Shown here one piece after another: positions 1-6,099 of a DNA stretch of 8,320 nucleotides. The notes beneath the pieces are model-generated. The model did no database searches and was not told the DNA's origin. It saw only the letters and a list, made by a program, of their open reading frames with translations. How positions within the stretch are numbered: the first letter of the stretch is position 1; each line of letters begins with the position of its first letter. This stretch comes from Bacteroidota bacterium (GTDB lineage Bacteria > Bacteroidota > Bacteroidia > Chitinophagales > Chitinophagaceae). The stretch spans positions 1 to 8,320 of the forward strand of contig JAEWJV010000075.1 of assembly GCA_023386395.1 (NCBI GenBank), given 5' to 3'. A program made the position numbers and the translations under genes.

Positions 1-950
1 CGGTAAAACGTTATAATGAATACTGGGACGACTTCTCTACCATTCCTTTGGATGTAAACGGTGATGGGAAAATGGATTTTATTACCGGAAGCTGGTTTAG
101 CAACAGCCTTCACTGGAAAGAAAACCCGGGCAATAGTACAGGCATATGGACGGATCATTTAATTGATTCCACCGGCAATGTAGAGGCTGCGGAAGGATGG
201 GATGTGGATAAGGATGGTACTATAGAAATAGTGCCTAATAATCCTAATTTCCCGCTGAAATTTTATAAGCTGGAAAAAGATGCCGGCGGCAAAACTTTAG
301 GAAAATTTACTAAAACAGAAGTAGCCCTTAAACAAGGGCATGGATTAGGCTTTGGCGATGTTAATGCAGATGGGCGCGGTGATTTTATTATAAGCGATGG
401 CTGGCTGGAAGCACCGGCCAATCCTTTAAAAGGAACATGGATATTGCATAAAGAATTTAACCTGGGCCAGGCCAGTGTACCTGTATTGGTGGAAGACGTG
501 AATGGCGATGGAAAGAATGATATTATTGCGGGCCAGGGCCATGACTATGGCCTGGACTGGTATGAACAAACCATGGATAAATCGGGGAAAACAAATTGGA
601 TTAAACATGCCATCGACCCAAATAATTCTATGTTTCATACCATGCAGTGGGTAGACATTGATGGTGATGGCAAACCGGAGTTGATCACCGGAAAACGTTA
701 CCGTGCGCATGATACTGACCCTGGCGTGCATGATCCCGCGGGATTGTATTATTATAAATGGAACGGGGAATCATTCACCAAACAAATCATCAGCTATGGC
801 CCGTTAGGTGAAGGCAAGGGAACGGGGCTATATTTTGCGGTTGCTGATTTACGCGGCACCGGGCGAAAAGATATTGTGGTAGCGGGCAAAGATGGCTTAT
901 ATGTATTTTATAATGATGGCCCGGCTGCGGCACCCAATAAAGAAAAATAG
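1..950 (+). CDS. FG-GAP/VCBS-repeat beta-propeller protein (5' end outside window)
   Basis: The frame is open to the left edge (first full codon at 3), so the true start lies outside. An in-frame TTG at 48 is not a convincing start, because coding-like sequence (YNEYWDDFSTIPLD) precedes it. About 315 residues are visible, ending at TAG 948-950. At least five calcium-loop motifs of the FG-GAP/VCBS type recur: DVNGDGKMDF, DVDKDGTIEI, DVNADGRGDF, DVNGDGKNDI, DIDGDGKPEL, plus a degenerate last one, DLRGTGRKDI. Each is followed by short beta-strand sequence, which is the pattern of an integrin-alpha-like propeller. Such domains fold with calcium and are normally exported; the signal peptide would be in the missing part. 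The linker HWKENPGN resembles the W-x-ENPG linkers I recall in propeller proteins of Planctomycetes and Bacteroidota, including relatives of aldos-2-ulose dehydratase. That link is inference. No catalytic residues can be named. No GC-rich hairpin terminator follows the stop. Confidence 0.9.
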   Translation, partial: VKRYNEYWDDFSTIPLDVNGDGKMDFITGSWFSNSLHWKENPGNSTGIWTDHLIDSTGNVEAAEGWDVDKDGTIEIVPNNPNFPLKFYKLEKDAGGKTLGKFTKTEVALKQGHGLGFGDVNADGRGDFIISDGWLEAPANPLKGTWILHKEFNLGQASVPVLVEDVNGDGKNDIIAGQGHDYGLDWYEQTMDKSGKTNWIKHAIDPNNSMFHTMQWVDIDGDGKPELITGKRYRAHDTDPGVHDPAGLYYYKWNGESFTKQIISYGPLGEGKGTGLYFAVADLRGTGRKDIVVAGKDGLYVFYNDGPAAAPNKEK

Positions 951-1011
951 TTTTTGGCTTTAATCAATCATCCAAATAATTAGAAATTGTTGTTGTGTTA
1001 ATATTTTGAGC

Positions 1012-1034
1012 GGTGAATGATGAGTTGTGAGTAA
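1012..1034 (+). repeat. Degenerate direct repeat, copy 1 (upstream of ftsE)
   Basis: The 23 bases beginning GGTGAATGATGAGT match 19 of 23 bases at 1849-1871. This copy overlaps the left arm of the inverted repeat at 1016-1054. The two copies bracket ftsE. Confidence 0.5.
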
Positions 1035-1054
1035 ACGCTTCGTCACTCATCATT
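1016..1054. repeat. Inverted repeat (10-bp perfect arms) upstream of ftsE
   Basis: AATGATGAGT at 1016-1025 is the exact reverse complement of ACTCATCATT at 1045-1054, separated by a 19-base loop. The loop contains a small ACG-CTT-CGT hairpin. It lies between the FG-GAP gene stop and ftsE. No T-run follows on either strand, so it is not a standard rho-independent terminator. It could act as an mRNA stabiliser, an operator or an intergenic repeat. Confidence 0.6.
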
Positions 1055-1147
1055 ATGTCAACACTACTTACGGTTTTATTTTTACTTTTGCCGCCTGTGA
1101 TGAATGCAGCAACCTTTAAAATTGATATTTCATGTTTGAGCCTGTAG
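1055..1147 (+). other. Possible 30-codon small ORF overlapping the ftsE start
   Basis: ATG at 1055 opens a 30-residue frame ending at TAG 1145-1147, so it overlaps the first 16 bases of ftsE in another frame. The start (MSTLLTVLFLLLPPVMNAAT) is strongly hydrophobic with an MNAA end, like a signal peptide or small membrane protein. It could be translationally coupled to ftsE. However, T-rich intergenic DNA produces Leu/Phe-rich frames by chance, and the exact -7 promoter motif lies inside it. There is no ribosome-binding site. It is listed as a candidate only. Confidence 0.15.
1083..1090 (+). promoter_or_regulatory. Candidate Bacteroidota -7 promoter element for ftsE
   Basis: TACTTTTG matches the TAnnTTTG -7 consensus of the Bacteroidota housekeeping sigma factor exactly. 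It lies 41 bases before the ftsE ATG, implying a leader of about 35 bases. No good TTG -33 element is seen at the expected 19-21 base spacing, so the call rests on one half-site. Confidence 0.35.
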
Positions 1148-1818
1148 TTACTGTAAAAGATGCTAATATATACCAGGGAGATAACCTTGTTTTAAGTGAT
1201 GTAAGCTTTATTGTTGAGCGTGGTGAGTTTGTTTACCTTGTGGGTAAAACCGGCACCGGTAAAAGCAGCCTGTTGAAAACATTATATGGTGAACTGTCGC
1301 TTAAAGAAGGCGATGCTACGGTTGCCGGGTATAACCTGCGCGATATGAACTGGAAAAAGGTTCCGTTTCTGCGCCGTAACCTGGGTGTTGTTTTCCAGGA
1401 TTTTCAATTGCTTACCGACCGGAATGTAAATGAGAACCTGCGCTTTGTTTTAAAGGCGACAGGCTGGAAAGATGAGAAACTGATTGAAGAAAAAATTGCC
1501 GATGTGCTTGATAAAGTTGGTCTTAAAAGCAAAGGTTTTAAGATGACCTTTGAATTGAGCGGCGGTGAACAACAACGCATAGATATAGCCAGGGCCCTGC
1601 TTAACTCCCCCAAACTTATTTTAGCCGATGAACCTACGGGCAACCTTGATCCTGAAACCAGTGATGAGATTATGCAGTTGCTTGTAAGTATTTGTAAAGA
1701 TTATGGCACATCAATCATTATGGCCACGCATGATTTTATGGTGATAAGCAAATATCCTTCCCGGATGCTTAAAACTGAGCGTGGTAAAGTGTTTGACAGT
1801 GCAGTGGCGGAAGTATAA
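1132..1818 (+). CDS. ftsE: FtsE-like ABC transporter ATP-binding protein
   Basis: This is a complete 228-residue ABC ATPase. Visible motifs in order: Walker [10 protein letters not shown] (38-46), Q-loop at Gln89 (VVFQDFQLL), signature LSGGEQQR (142-149), Walker B LILADEP (162-168), D-loop NLD (171-173) and switch His200 (ATHD). Length and motif spacing fit a single-domain ATPase of the FtsE/LolD/MacB group. The N-terminus ([16 protein letters not shown]) and the [15 protein letters not shown] stretch match what I recall of Bacteroidota FtsE. FtsE pairs with the membrane protein FtsX to control peptidoglycan hydrolases at the septum. No ftsX or other permease gene lies beside it, which is not unusual in this phylum but leaves LolD-like identity possible. 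The ATG at 1132 starts just before the conserved N-terminus. No Shine-Dalgarno sequence is seen. A perfect -7 motif lies about 40 bases upstream. Confidence 0.85.
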   Translation: MFEPVVTVKDANIYQGDNLVLSDVSFIVERGEFVYLVGKTGTGKSSLLKTLYGELSLKEGDATVAGYNLRDMNWKKVPFLRRNLGVVFQDFQLLTDRNVNENLRFVLKATGWKDEKLIEEKIADVLDKVGLKSKGFKMTFELSGGEQQRIDIARALLNSPKLILADEPTGNLDPETSDEIMQLLVSICKDYGTSIIMATHDFMVISKYPSRMLKTERGKVFDSAVAEV

Positions 1819-1848
1819 AGAGTTTAAAGTTTAATCATTCGCTAAGCT

Positions 1849-1871
1849 GGTGAATAATGAGTAGTCAGTTA
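1849..1871 (+). repeat. Degenerate direct repeat, copy 2 (downstream of ftsE)
   Basis: GGTGAATAATGAGT and the next nine bases match 1012-1034 at 19 of 23 positions with no gaps. Here the motif lacks the right-hand inverted arm present upstream. The rest of the 155-base gap between the convergent ftsE and methyltransferase genes (1819-1973) holds a small CGTAT-GCA-ATACG hairpin and no clear terminator. Confidence 0.5.
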
Positions 1872-1973
1872 TGCGTATGCAATACGATGCTTCTATAACA
1901 TCCATGAGTAAAATGGTGGCAGATAAGATTGCAGCGGAAGTATAGTTGAAATGAACGTTACTGTGGGGCGCAA

Positions 1974-2636
1974 TTAGTTTACAACTGCTATGGCCATACC
2001 ATCATGATCTTTTTCACCTACATTTTGCATAATAACTGCCGTTACTTCTTTGGTTTCTGCCAGGAATTTATTGAAGCGCTGCACTCCTGTTACGGCTTCA
2101 TCCTGCGATGCCTCATCCAATATTTTTCCTTCGCGTATAACATTATCTGCAATAATAAGTGTGCCGGGGTGCGACAATTTTAAAGCCCATTGAAAGTATT
2201 CTGTATAGGGTTGTTTATCTGCATCTATAAAAATCATATCAAAAACTTTTTGCTCCTGCTGTAATTGCGGCAGCAGGTCAAGACCGTTGCCAACTCTTAT
2301 TTCAACTATATTATCCAACCCGGCGCGTTTAATATTTTCGCGTGCCACATCAGCATGCAATTGTTCATACTCAAGGCTGATGAGTTTGCCATCAGCAGGT
2401 AAACCTCTTGCCATCCAGATGGTGCTGTAGCCCGCCAGCGTTCCCAGCTCCAGTATGTTTTTTGCCCTGCATAACTTCACCAGCACTTGCAAAAATTTTC
2501 CCTGGCTGGCAGAAATGCTTATCTGCGGAATGTTGTTCTTTTCTATTGATGCAACAACTGCATCCAATGCCTCATCGTTTTGCGCAAATAGTTTACAGAT
2601 GTATTGATCTACGGTTTCAAATAGTTGCTGGTTCAT
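1974..2636 (-). CDS. Class I SAM-dependent O-methyltransferase (COMT/CCoAOMT-like, Methyltransf_3)
   Basis: This 220-residue protein has the length and layout of the metal-dependent O-methyltransferases related to catechol and caffeoyl-CoA methyltransferases. Visible: the SAM-binding motif I ILELGTLAGYST (61-72), an acidic motif II (SLEYE, 87-91), VGNGLDLLP (115-123), the metal-ligand motif FDMIFIDADK (132-141) and IIADNV (161-166), whose Asp-Asn completes the divalent metal site in the family. The protein is cytosolic with no signal. Family members methylate a hydroxyl of catechol-like small molecules; the substrate here cannot be inferred. The ATG at 2636 gives the typical N-terminus. The gene lies 80 bases after the haem/LRR gene on the same strand and converges on ftsE. 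No obvious functional link to the upstream DUF1501 cluster is seen, and it may be transcribed separately. Confidence 0.9.
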   Translation of the reverse strand: MNQQLFETVDQYICKLFAQNDEALDAVVASIEKNNIPQISISASQGKFLQVLVKLCRAKNILELGTLAGYSTIWMARGLPADGKLISLEYEQLHADVARENIKRAGLDNIVEIRVGNGLDLLPQLQQEQKVFDMIFIDADKQPYTEYFQWALKLSHPGTLIIADNVIREGKILDEASQDEAVTGVQRFNKFLAETKEVTAVIMQNVGEKDHDGMAIAVVN

Positions 2637-2661
2637 GTTTTAATGTTGTAGGTTATGTCTC

Positions 2662-2692
2662 TAAAGATATGTGTGAACGATATATTATACAA
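2662..2692 (-). promoter_or_regulatory. Candidate promoter for the O-methyltransferase
   Basis: On the minus strand, TATCTTTA (2669-2662) matches the TAnnTTTG -7 consensus at all but the last base. A TTG (2692-2690) lies 20 bases upstream, fitting the -33 spacing of Bacteroidota. The predicted transcript start would be about 20 bases before the ATG at 2636. This would let the methyltransferase be expressed apart from the preceding gene. Confidence 0.35.
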
Positions 2693-2716
2693 CTGCCTGA
2701 GTACACCAGTCTTTCA

Positions 2717-4855
2717 TCAATTTACAAACACCTCATCTACAAACACCCAGGCTTTCTGTCCTTTGCCATCATGCCAGCCAGGTAAACTGCGTACGGGCAT
2801 TACCAGCAATTTAATACAGGTAACTGTGGTTTTATTAAAACTGCATGTAATCGCAAGATTTTCCTGGGTTGATTCTTTCGTGGGTTGCTGTGGTTTTATG
2901 GTGGTTAACAGCTTTAAATGACTTTTATCAGCGCCCCCCCAAACTGTAACCTGCACCGGTGGAAAAATGTAAGCACCAATTTGCTGTAGCATGCTTAAAG
3001 TAATGCTATTTGCTTCAACTGGTTTATCAAACAGCAGCATTACTTCCATCGGGTTTTCGCGGTAGCCAAGCCATTTACCGCTTGCAAAATTGATGTCGCT
3101 TTTTATACCGTCAATAACAGTAGCAGCGCCCTTGCCTTTGTATTTATCATCTACTTTGCTAAGCAGCACCGCACTGTCGGCGTGATAAGTGCCTTTAAAA
3201 AAATGCTGGCTAATGATGTCGCTGCTTATCCAGCCTGGTTTATAAGCTTTAGCTTTTAAGGTAAAATCAGTATTAATATCAATAGCCTTATCATATACCG
3301 GTGAAGAAAGGCTATCAGGTTCTTTTCCATCTATCGTATAACGAATAACCGCGCCGCGTATATAATGTTTCAGTTTTAAAGGAATCGGGCTTGTGATAAC
3401 AAAGTTGTCGTTTTCTAAAACAGGCGGCGTAAGTTTTAAAATAGTGCTGTCGCCTTTAAAACCGGTTTGATACGTTATGTTCTTATTCTTTTCTTCAAGT
3501 GAATGAATATCTTTTTTGTCGATTTCTGTATTCCATAAATAAACCGCTCTTAGTTTGGGCAATGTTGTAAGCGCTGCTACCTGATTGGGTTTTACCGGCG
3601 TACCGGATAATGATAAGCTTTTTAAGAATTGCAGTTTATTTAATTCCTGTAATGTACTGCCGGTGATGGATGTAAAATTGAGATTAAGGTGACGCAGGTT
3701 TACAAACTGTGCTATGGTTTTAAGATCGTCATCAGTAACGGGCATGTTGTCAAGATTCAATTCAACGATCTGTGTCTTTAAAGGCTGTAAAGCTTCCAAT
3801 TCTTTACTATTATAAAAAGGCTTGTTATAAAAGTTTACAACAAGGGCAGGCGATTCCATGGCAACCGGTGTAATCACGCGGTTATTATTGCTGAGTTTGA
3901 CAATCTGTTTTTCATCAGCCGCAGCAAAATCATATACTTCATCGGATGACTGTTTCAGCACTTTTGATGCGAGTATGCGCAAGGTATCGGTAACAGGTAA
4001 ATCCGTTACTTTTTTATCGAATTCAGCACCGCTCTTTATCCATTCATATAAAATGGCTGACTCTTCATCCGCTAACTGCGGCTTACCTTTTGGCGGCATG
4101 TGTTCTTTTGCTTCTTCAGGTAAATGAATACGCTGCATCAGCAAACCAAGATCAGCTTTCGCGGTGTCCCAGAGCTTACCATTTTTGCCGCCCTTCAATA
4201 GCAAATCTTTTGTCTCCATTACCAGTTCGCCTTTGGCTTTTTTACTGTTATGGCAGCCCAGGCATTTATCTTCAAGAATAGGCTCTACCAAGTCGGCATA
4301 CACAAAAGCATCTTCCAGGTTTACCTGTGGCTTTGTATGCGCTGGCGTTACGGGCGCTAATACAAAATTGTCGCCGTGTGTAATATTGGCGCCGAGATGA
4401 CCAGCCCAGATAATAAGTGCTGCTGTGCCTGCTACCGGAATATTTAATAATGCAGGAGTTGCTTTAAAAAAATTACGTAAAAAATAAATTGACATAAGCA
4501 GAAAAGAGGTTACGGATCCTGTGTATTTATGCAGCGCAATGTTATCTGCATCATAACCCGCTTCACGGGATAATAACAATCCGGCCAGCGCCGTTATCAC
4601 AGCCATAAAGGCAGCGCTGAGCAAGAGCCATCCGCTGAGATCAATGAACCATGGTTCTGCTTTTGTTTTCCTTGGTATTATTAAGGCGATGACAAAATAT
4701 ATAAGTACTAATACAATTGGAAAATGTAGTATTACCGGATGCAGCCTGCCTGCCACCTGCAACCATAACGGCACAATAAGCTTATCATCAAAAATTAAAA
4801 AGAGAAGCAATAAAGAATTTAATGGTATCAGTAAAGTGGCGAGTATATTTTTCAT
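2717..4855 (-). CDS. Membrane-anchored c-type cytochrome mosaic: DUF2231, PSCyt1-type haem domain, LRR-like repeats, chitobiase-like Fn3-associated domain
   Basis: This is a complete 712-residue protein. Residues 1-155 hold about five hydrophobic segments (near 4-22, 39-60, 72-95, 108-129 and 136-153); LHPVILHFPIVL (38-49) is the hallmark of DUF2231-type membrane proteins. Residues about 183-280 form a planctomycete-type cytochrome c domain with one haem site C198-L-G-C-H202 and the likely axial methionine in HMPPKGKP (Met253). Residues about 360-450 are leucine-rich-like repeats (VELNLDNMPVTDDDL, RHLNLNFTSITG, KSLSLSGTPV, RAVYLWNTEI). Residues about 475-555 resemble the chitobiase C-terminal/Fn3-associated domain (VIRYTIDGKEPDSLSSPVY). 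The tail 570-712 looks like a discoidin-like beta domain. The haem and tail domains should face the periplasm. It probably shuttles electrons between the partner enzymes and the respiratory chain, but this is inferred. ATG 4855 starts directly before the first membrane segment, with no clear ribosome-binding site. Confidence 0.88.
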   Translation of the reverse strand: MKNILATLLIPLNSLLLLFLIFDDKLIVPLWLQVAGRLHPVILHFPIVLVLIYFVIALIIPRKTKAEPWFIDLSGWLLLSAAFMAVITALAGLLLSREAGYDADNIALHKYTGSVTSFLLMSIYFLRNFFKATPALLNIPVAGTAALIIWAGHLGANITHGDNFVLAPVTPAHTKPQVNLEDAFVYADLVEPILEDKCLGCHNSKKAKGELVMETKDLLLKGGKNGKLWDTAKADLGLLMQRIHLPEEAKEHMPPKGKPQLADEESAILYEWIKSGAEFDKKVTDLPVTDTLRILASKVLKQSSDEVYDFAAADEKQIVKLSNNNRVITPVAMESPALVVNFYNKPFYNSKELEALQPLKTQIVELNLDNMPVTDDDLKTIAQFVNLRHLNLNFTSITGSTLQELNKLQFLKSLSLSGTPVKPNQVAALTTLPKLRAVYLWNTEIDKKDIHSLEEKNKNITYQTGFKGDSTILKLTPPVLENDNFVITSPIPLKLKHYIRGAVIRYTIDGKEPDSLSSPVYDKAIDINTDFTLKAKAYKPGWISSDIISQHFFKGTYHADSAVLLSKVDDKYKGKGAATVIDGIKSDINFASGKWLGYRENPMEVMLLFDKPVEANSITLSMLQQIGAYIFPPVQVTVWGGADKSHLKLLTTIKPQQPTKESTQENLAITCSFNKTTVTCIKLLVMPVRSLPGWHDGKGQKAWVFVDEVFVN

Positions 4856-4857
4856 GC

Positions 4858-4894
4858 CCCAACCCTAAAGGAGTTATGTAAACCCAACCCTAAA
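4858..4894. repeat. Two 12-bp direct repeats at 25-base period before the cytochrome start
   Basis: CCCAACCCTAAA occurs at 4858-4869 and exactly again at 4883-4894. The copies lie just upstream of the minus-strand ATG at 4855, so they fall in the leader of the cytochrome gene and could be operator sites or a decayed intergenic repeat. Confidence 0.6.
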
Positions 4895-4904
4895 AGACAT
4901 AACT
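4872..4904. repeat. Inverted repeat interleaved with the direct repeats
   Basis: AGTTATGT (4872-4879) is the exact reverse complement of ACATAACT (4897-4904), with a 17-base loop holding the second direct repeat. On the plus strand a TTTTATT run follows, but the stem is AT-rich and no plus-strand gene ends here, so a terminator role is unlikely. A regulatory or mobile-repeat origin fits better. Confidence 0.5.
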
Positions 4905-4974
4905 TTTATTGCGTTGGGAAGAAAATTTATTTATGAAGTAATATTAGTAGGCAAGTTTGATTTTTTATGCGCTT

Positions 4975-4998
4975 AAAAACTACCCGTCGCGGCGGGGT
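4975..4998 (-). terminator. Possible rho-independent terminator after the propeller gene
   Basis: About 13 bases past the stop of the propeller gene (5011), the minus strand has a GC-rich imperfect hairpin (ACCCCGCCGCGACGGGT, with a bulge) followed by AGTTTTTAA. The stem is short and imperfect on this strand. If active it would lower read-through into the cytochrome gene. The rest of the 155-base gap 4856-5010 is AT-rich and holds only the repeats near 4858-4904. Confidence 0.35.
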
Positions 4999-5010
4999 GG
5001 GGAGCTTGCT

Positions 5011-6039
5011 TCACACCCTCTTTAACTTATACGGATACACTTTGCCGGAAGCCCATTGCGCTACATATAAATTATGGTCCCTGTCAACACACACATCGTG
5101 CGGATGCACAAATATTTTATCGGTCTGGTTCATTGGTTGTAACACATCGTCAATATAGGTTGGTTCACTGCCGCCAATATTGCTTATGACTTTATTATTT
5201 TTATCAAGGATGGTTACAAAGCCGGAGCCTTCTTTATTCATATCCGGCGAACGCAGTACGGCTGCATATAAATGGTCACCTTGGATTACCGGCCTGCAAA
5301 CACAGGCACCGGGCAGTTTAATTACTTCAAGCAGTTTGCCATCTTTGCTAAAACGTTTAAAGCAGTTGCGTGTTCTGTCGGTTACCAACAGCATATTGTC
5401 ATCAATTCTTGTATCGAAACAAATACCATGTGCGTTATCCAGATGCTCATCGCCATCACCGCGGCCGCCGAAATAATTTTTCAGCTTGCCCTGCTGATCA
5501 TATTGCAGCACATATTGTGCGCCATAACCATCGGCAATAAAAATATCACCGTTGCTATCAATAATGGTTTCTGTTGGCACAAATTCCTCTTGCTTTTTAT
5601 AAATGCCATTGGCATCCATCGGAGTATCAATCGTCAACAAAATTTTGCCATCCATCGTAGCCTTATATACCTGGTGCTTTACAGTATCGGTAATGTATAA
5701 ATATTCAGTACCATTTTCGTTATGAAGTGTTAATCCATGGCCACCTGGAAATTCATGGCCCCATACATCCAGCAGCTTGCCTTTTGTATCGTAGATTAAA
5801 ATATTGTTTTTGGTTTCATTTGTCAGCAGAATGATACGGCCTTGTTTATCCTGCACCATTTCATGACAGTCATTCACAGGGTATTTAGATGCATCGGCCT
5901 GGCTCCATTTTGTATCAAGTGTATACAACATATTGTTATAGCCATATACCTTCTCTTTATTTTTTGCAAACAGGTCGCGCATAATCAGCAGGCTTCCGGC
6001 AGTCAATGATGTATGTTGTACAAATTTTCTTCGGTTCAT
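5011..6039 (-). CDS. Tat-exported six-bladed NHL-type beta-propeller protein
   Basis: This 342-residue protein begins MNRRKFVQHTSLTAGSLL, a short twin-arginine signal, with a DLFAKN junction near residue 22, so export folded to the periplasm is likely. The body shows NHL-like blades: about 56-94 (NDCHEMVQDKQGRIILLTN), 100-137 (GHGLTLHNENGTEYLYITD), 153-194 (ETIIDSNGDIFIADGYG), 201-240 (AHGICFDTRIDDNMLLVTD), about 247-290, and 311-338 (VHPHDVCVDRDHNLYVAQ). Recurrent inner-ring histidines (H59, H101, H204, H314) resemble the metal-binding propeller of peptidyl-hydroxyglycine alpha-amidating lyase, so a metal-dependent lyase or lactonase role is possible; no activity is proven by sequence. A CVC at residues 246-248 is unusual for the fold. 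The gene starts 60 bases after the DUF1501 gene and probably shares its transcript. ATG 6039 is chosen because it opens the Tat motif. Confidence 0.87.
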   Translation of the reverse strand: MNRRKFVQHTSLTAGSLLIMRDLFAKNKEKVYGYNNMLYTLDTKWSQADASKYPVNDCHEMVQDKQGRIILLTNETKNNILIYDTKGKLLDVWGHEFPGGHGLTLHNENGTEYLYITDTVKHQVYKATMDGKILLTIDTPMDANGIYKKQEEFVPTETIIDSNGDIFIADGYGAQYVLQYDQQGKLKNYFGGRGDGDEHLDNAHGICFDTRIDDNMLLVTDRTRNCFKRFSKDGKLLEVIKLPGACVCRPVIQGDHLYAAVLRSPDMNKEGSGFVTILDKNNKVISNIGGSEPTYIDDVLQPMNQTDKIFVHPHDVCVDRDHNLYVAQWASGKVYPYKLKRV

Positions 6040-6099
6040 ATTGCAATCGATTATTTTATGAAAAACTTTTTCTTATTAACGATAAGCGCACAAATTTCA

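Noticed and set aside
48..50. TTG as the start of the FG-GAP gene
   Set aside because: The same frame stays open to the window edge with plausible protein sequence before it; the gene is cut, not started here.
1250..1262. Palindrome ACCGGCACCGGT
   Set aside because: It lies within the Walker A codons of ftsE and is explained by coding constraint on Gly-Thr-Gly.
2408..2921. Overlapping plus-strand ORFs of 125 and 88 codons
   Set aside because: They are antisense to the methyltransferase and cytochrome genes, have no recognisable family, and begin inside well-supported coding sequence.
2934..2940. Run of seven C's inside the cytochrome gene, a possible phase-variation tract
   Set aside because: The frame is intact through it (encoding WGGA), the tract is short, and the protein continues normally; no second sign of slippage.
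5272..5700. 142-codon plus-strand ORF
   Set aside because: It lies wholly antisense to the NHL propeller gene, shows no recognisable domain, and its composition follows the opposite strand.
6069..6081. GAAAAACTTTTTC-like inverted repeat between DUF1501 and propeller genes as a terminator
   Set aside because: The stem is purely A/T apart from its ends with almost no loop; too weak to support a terminator call.
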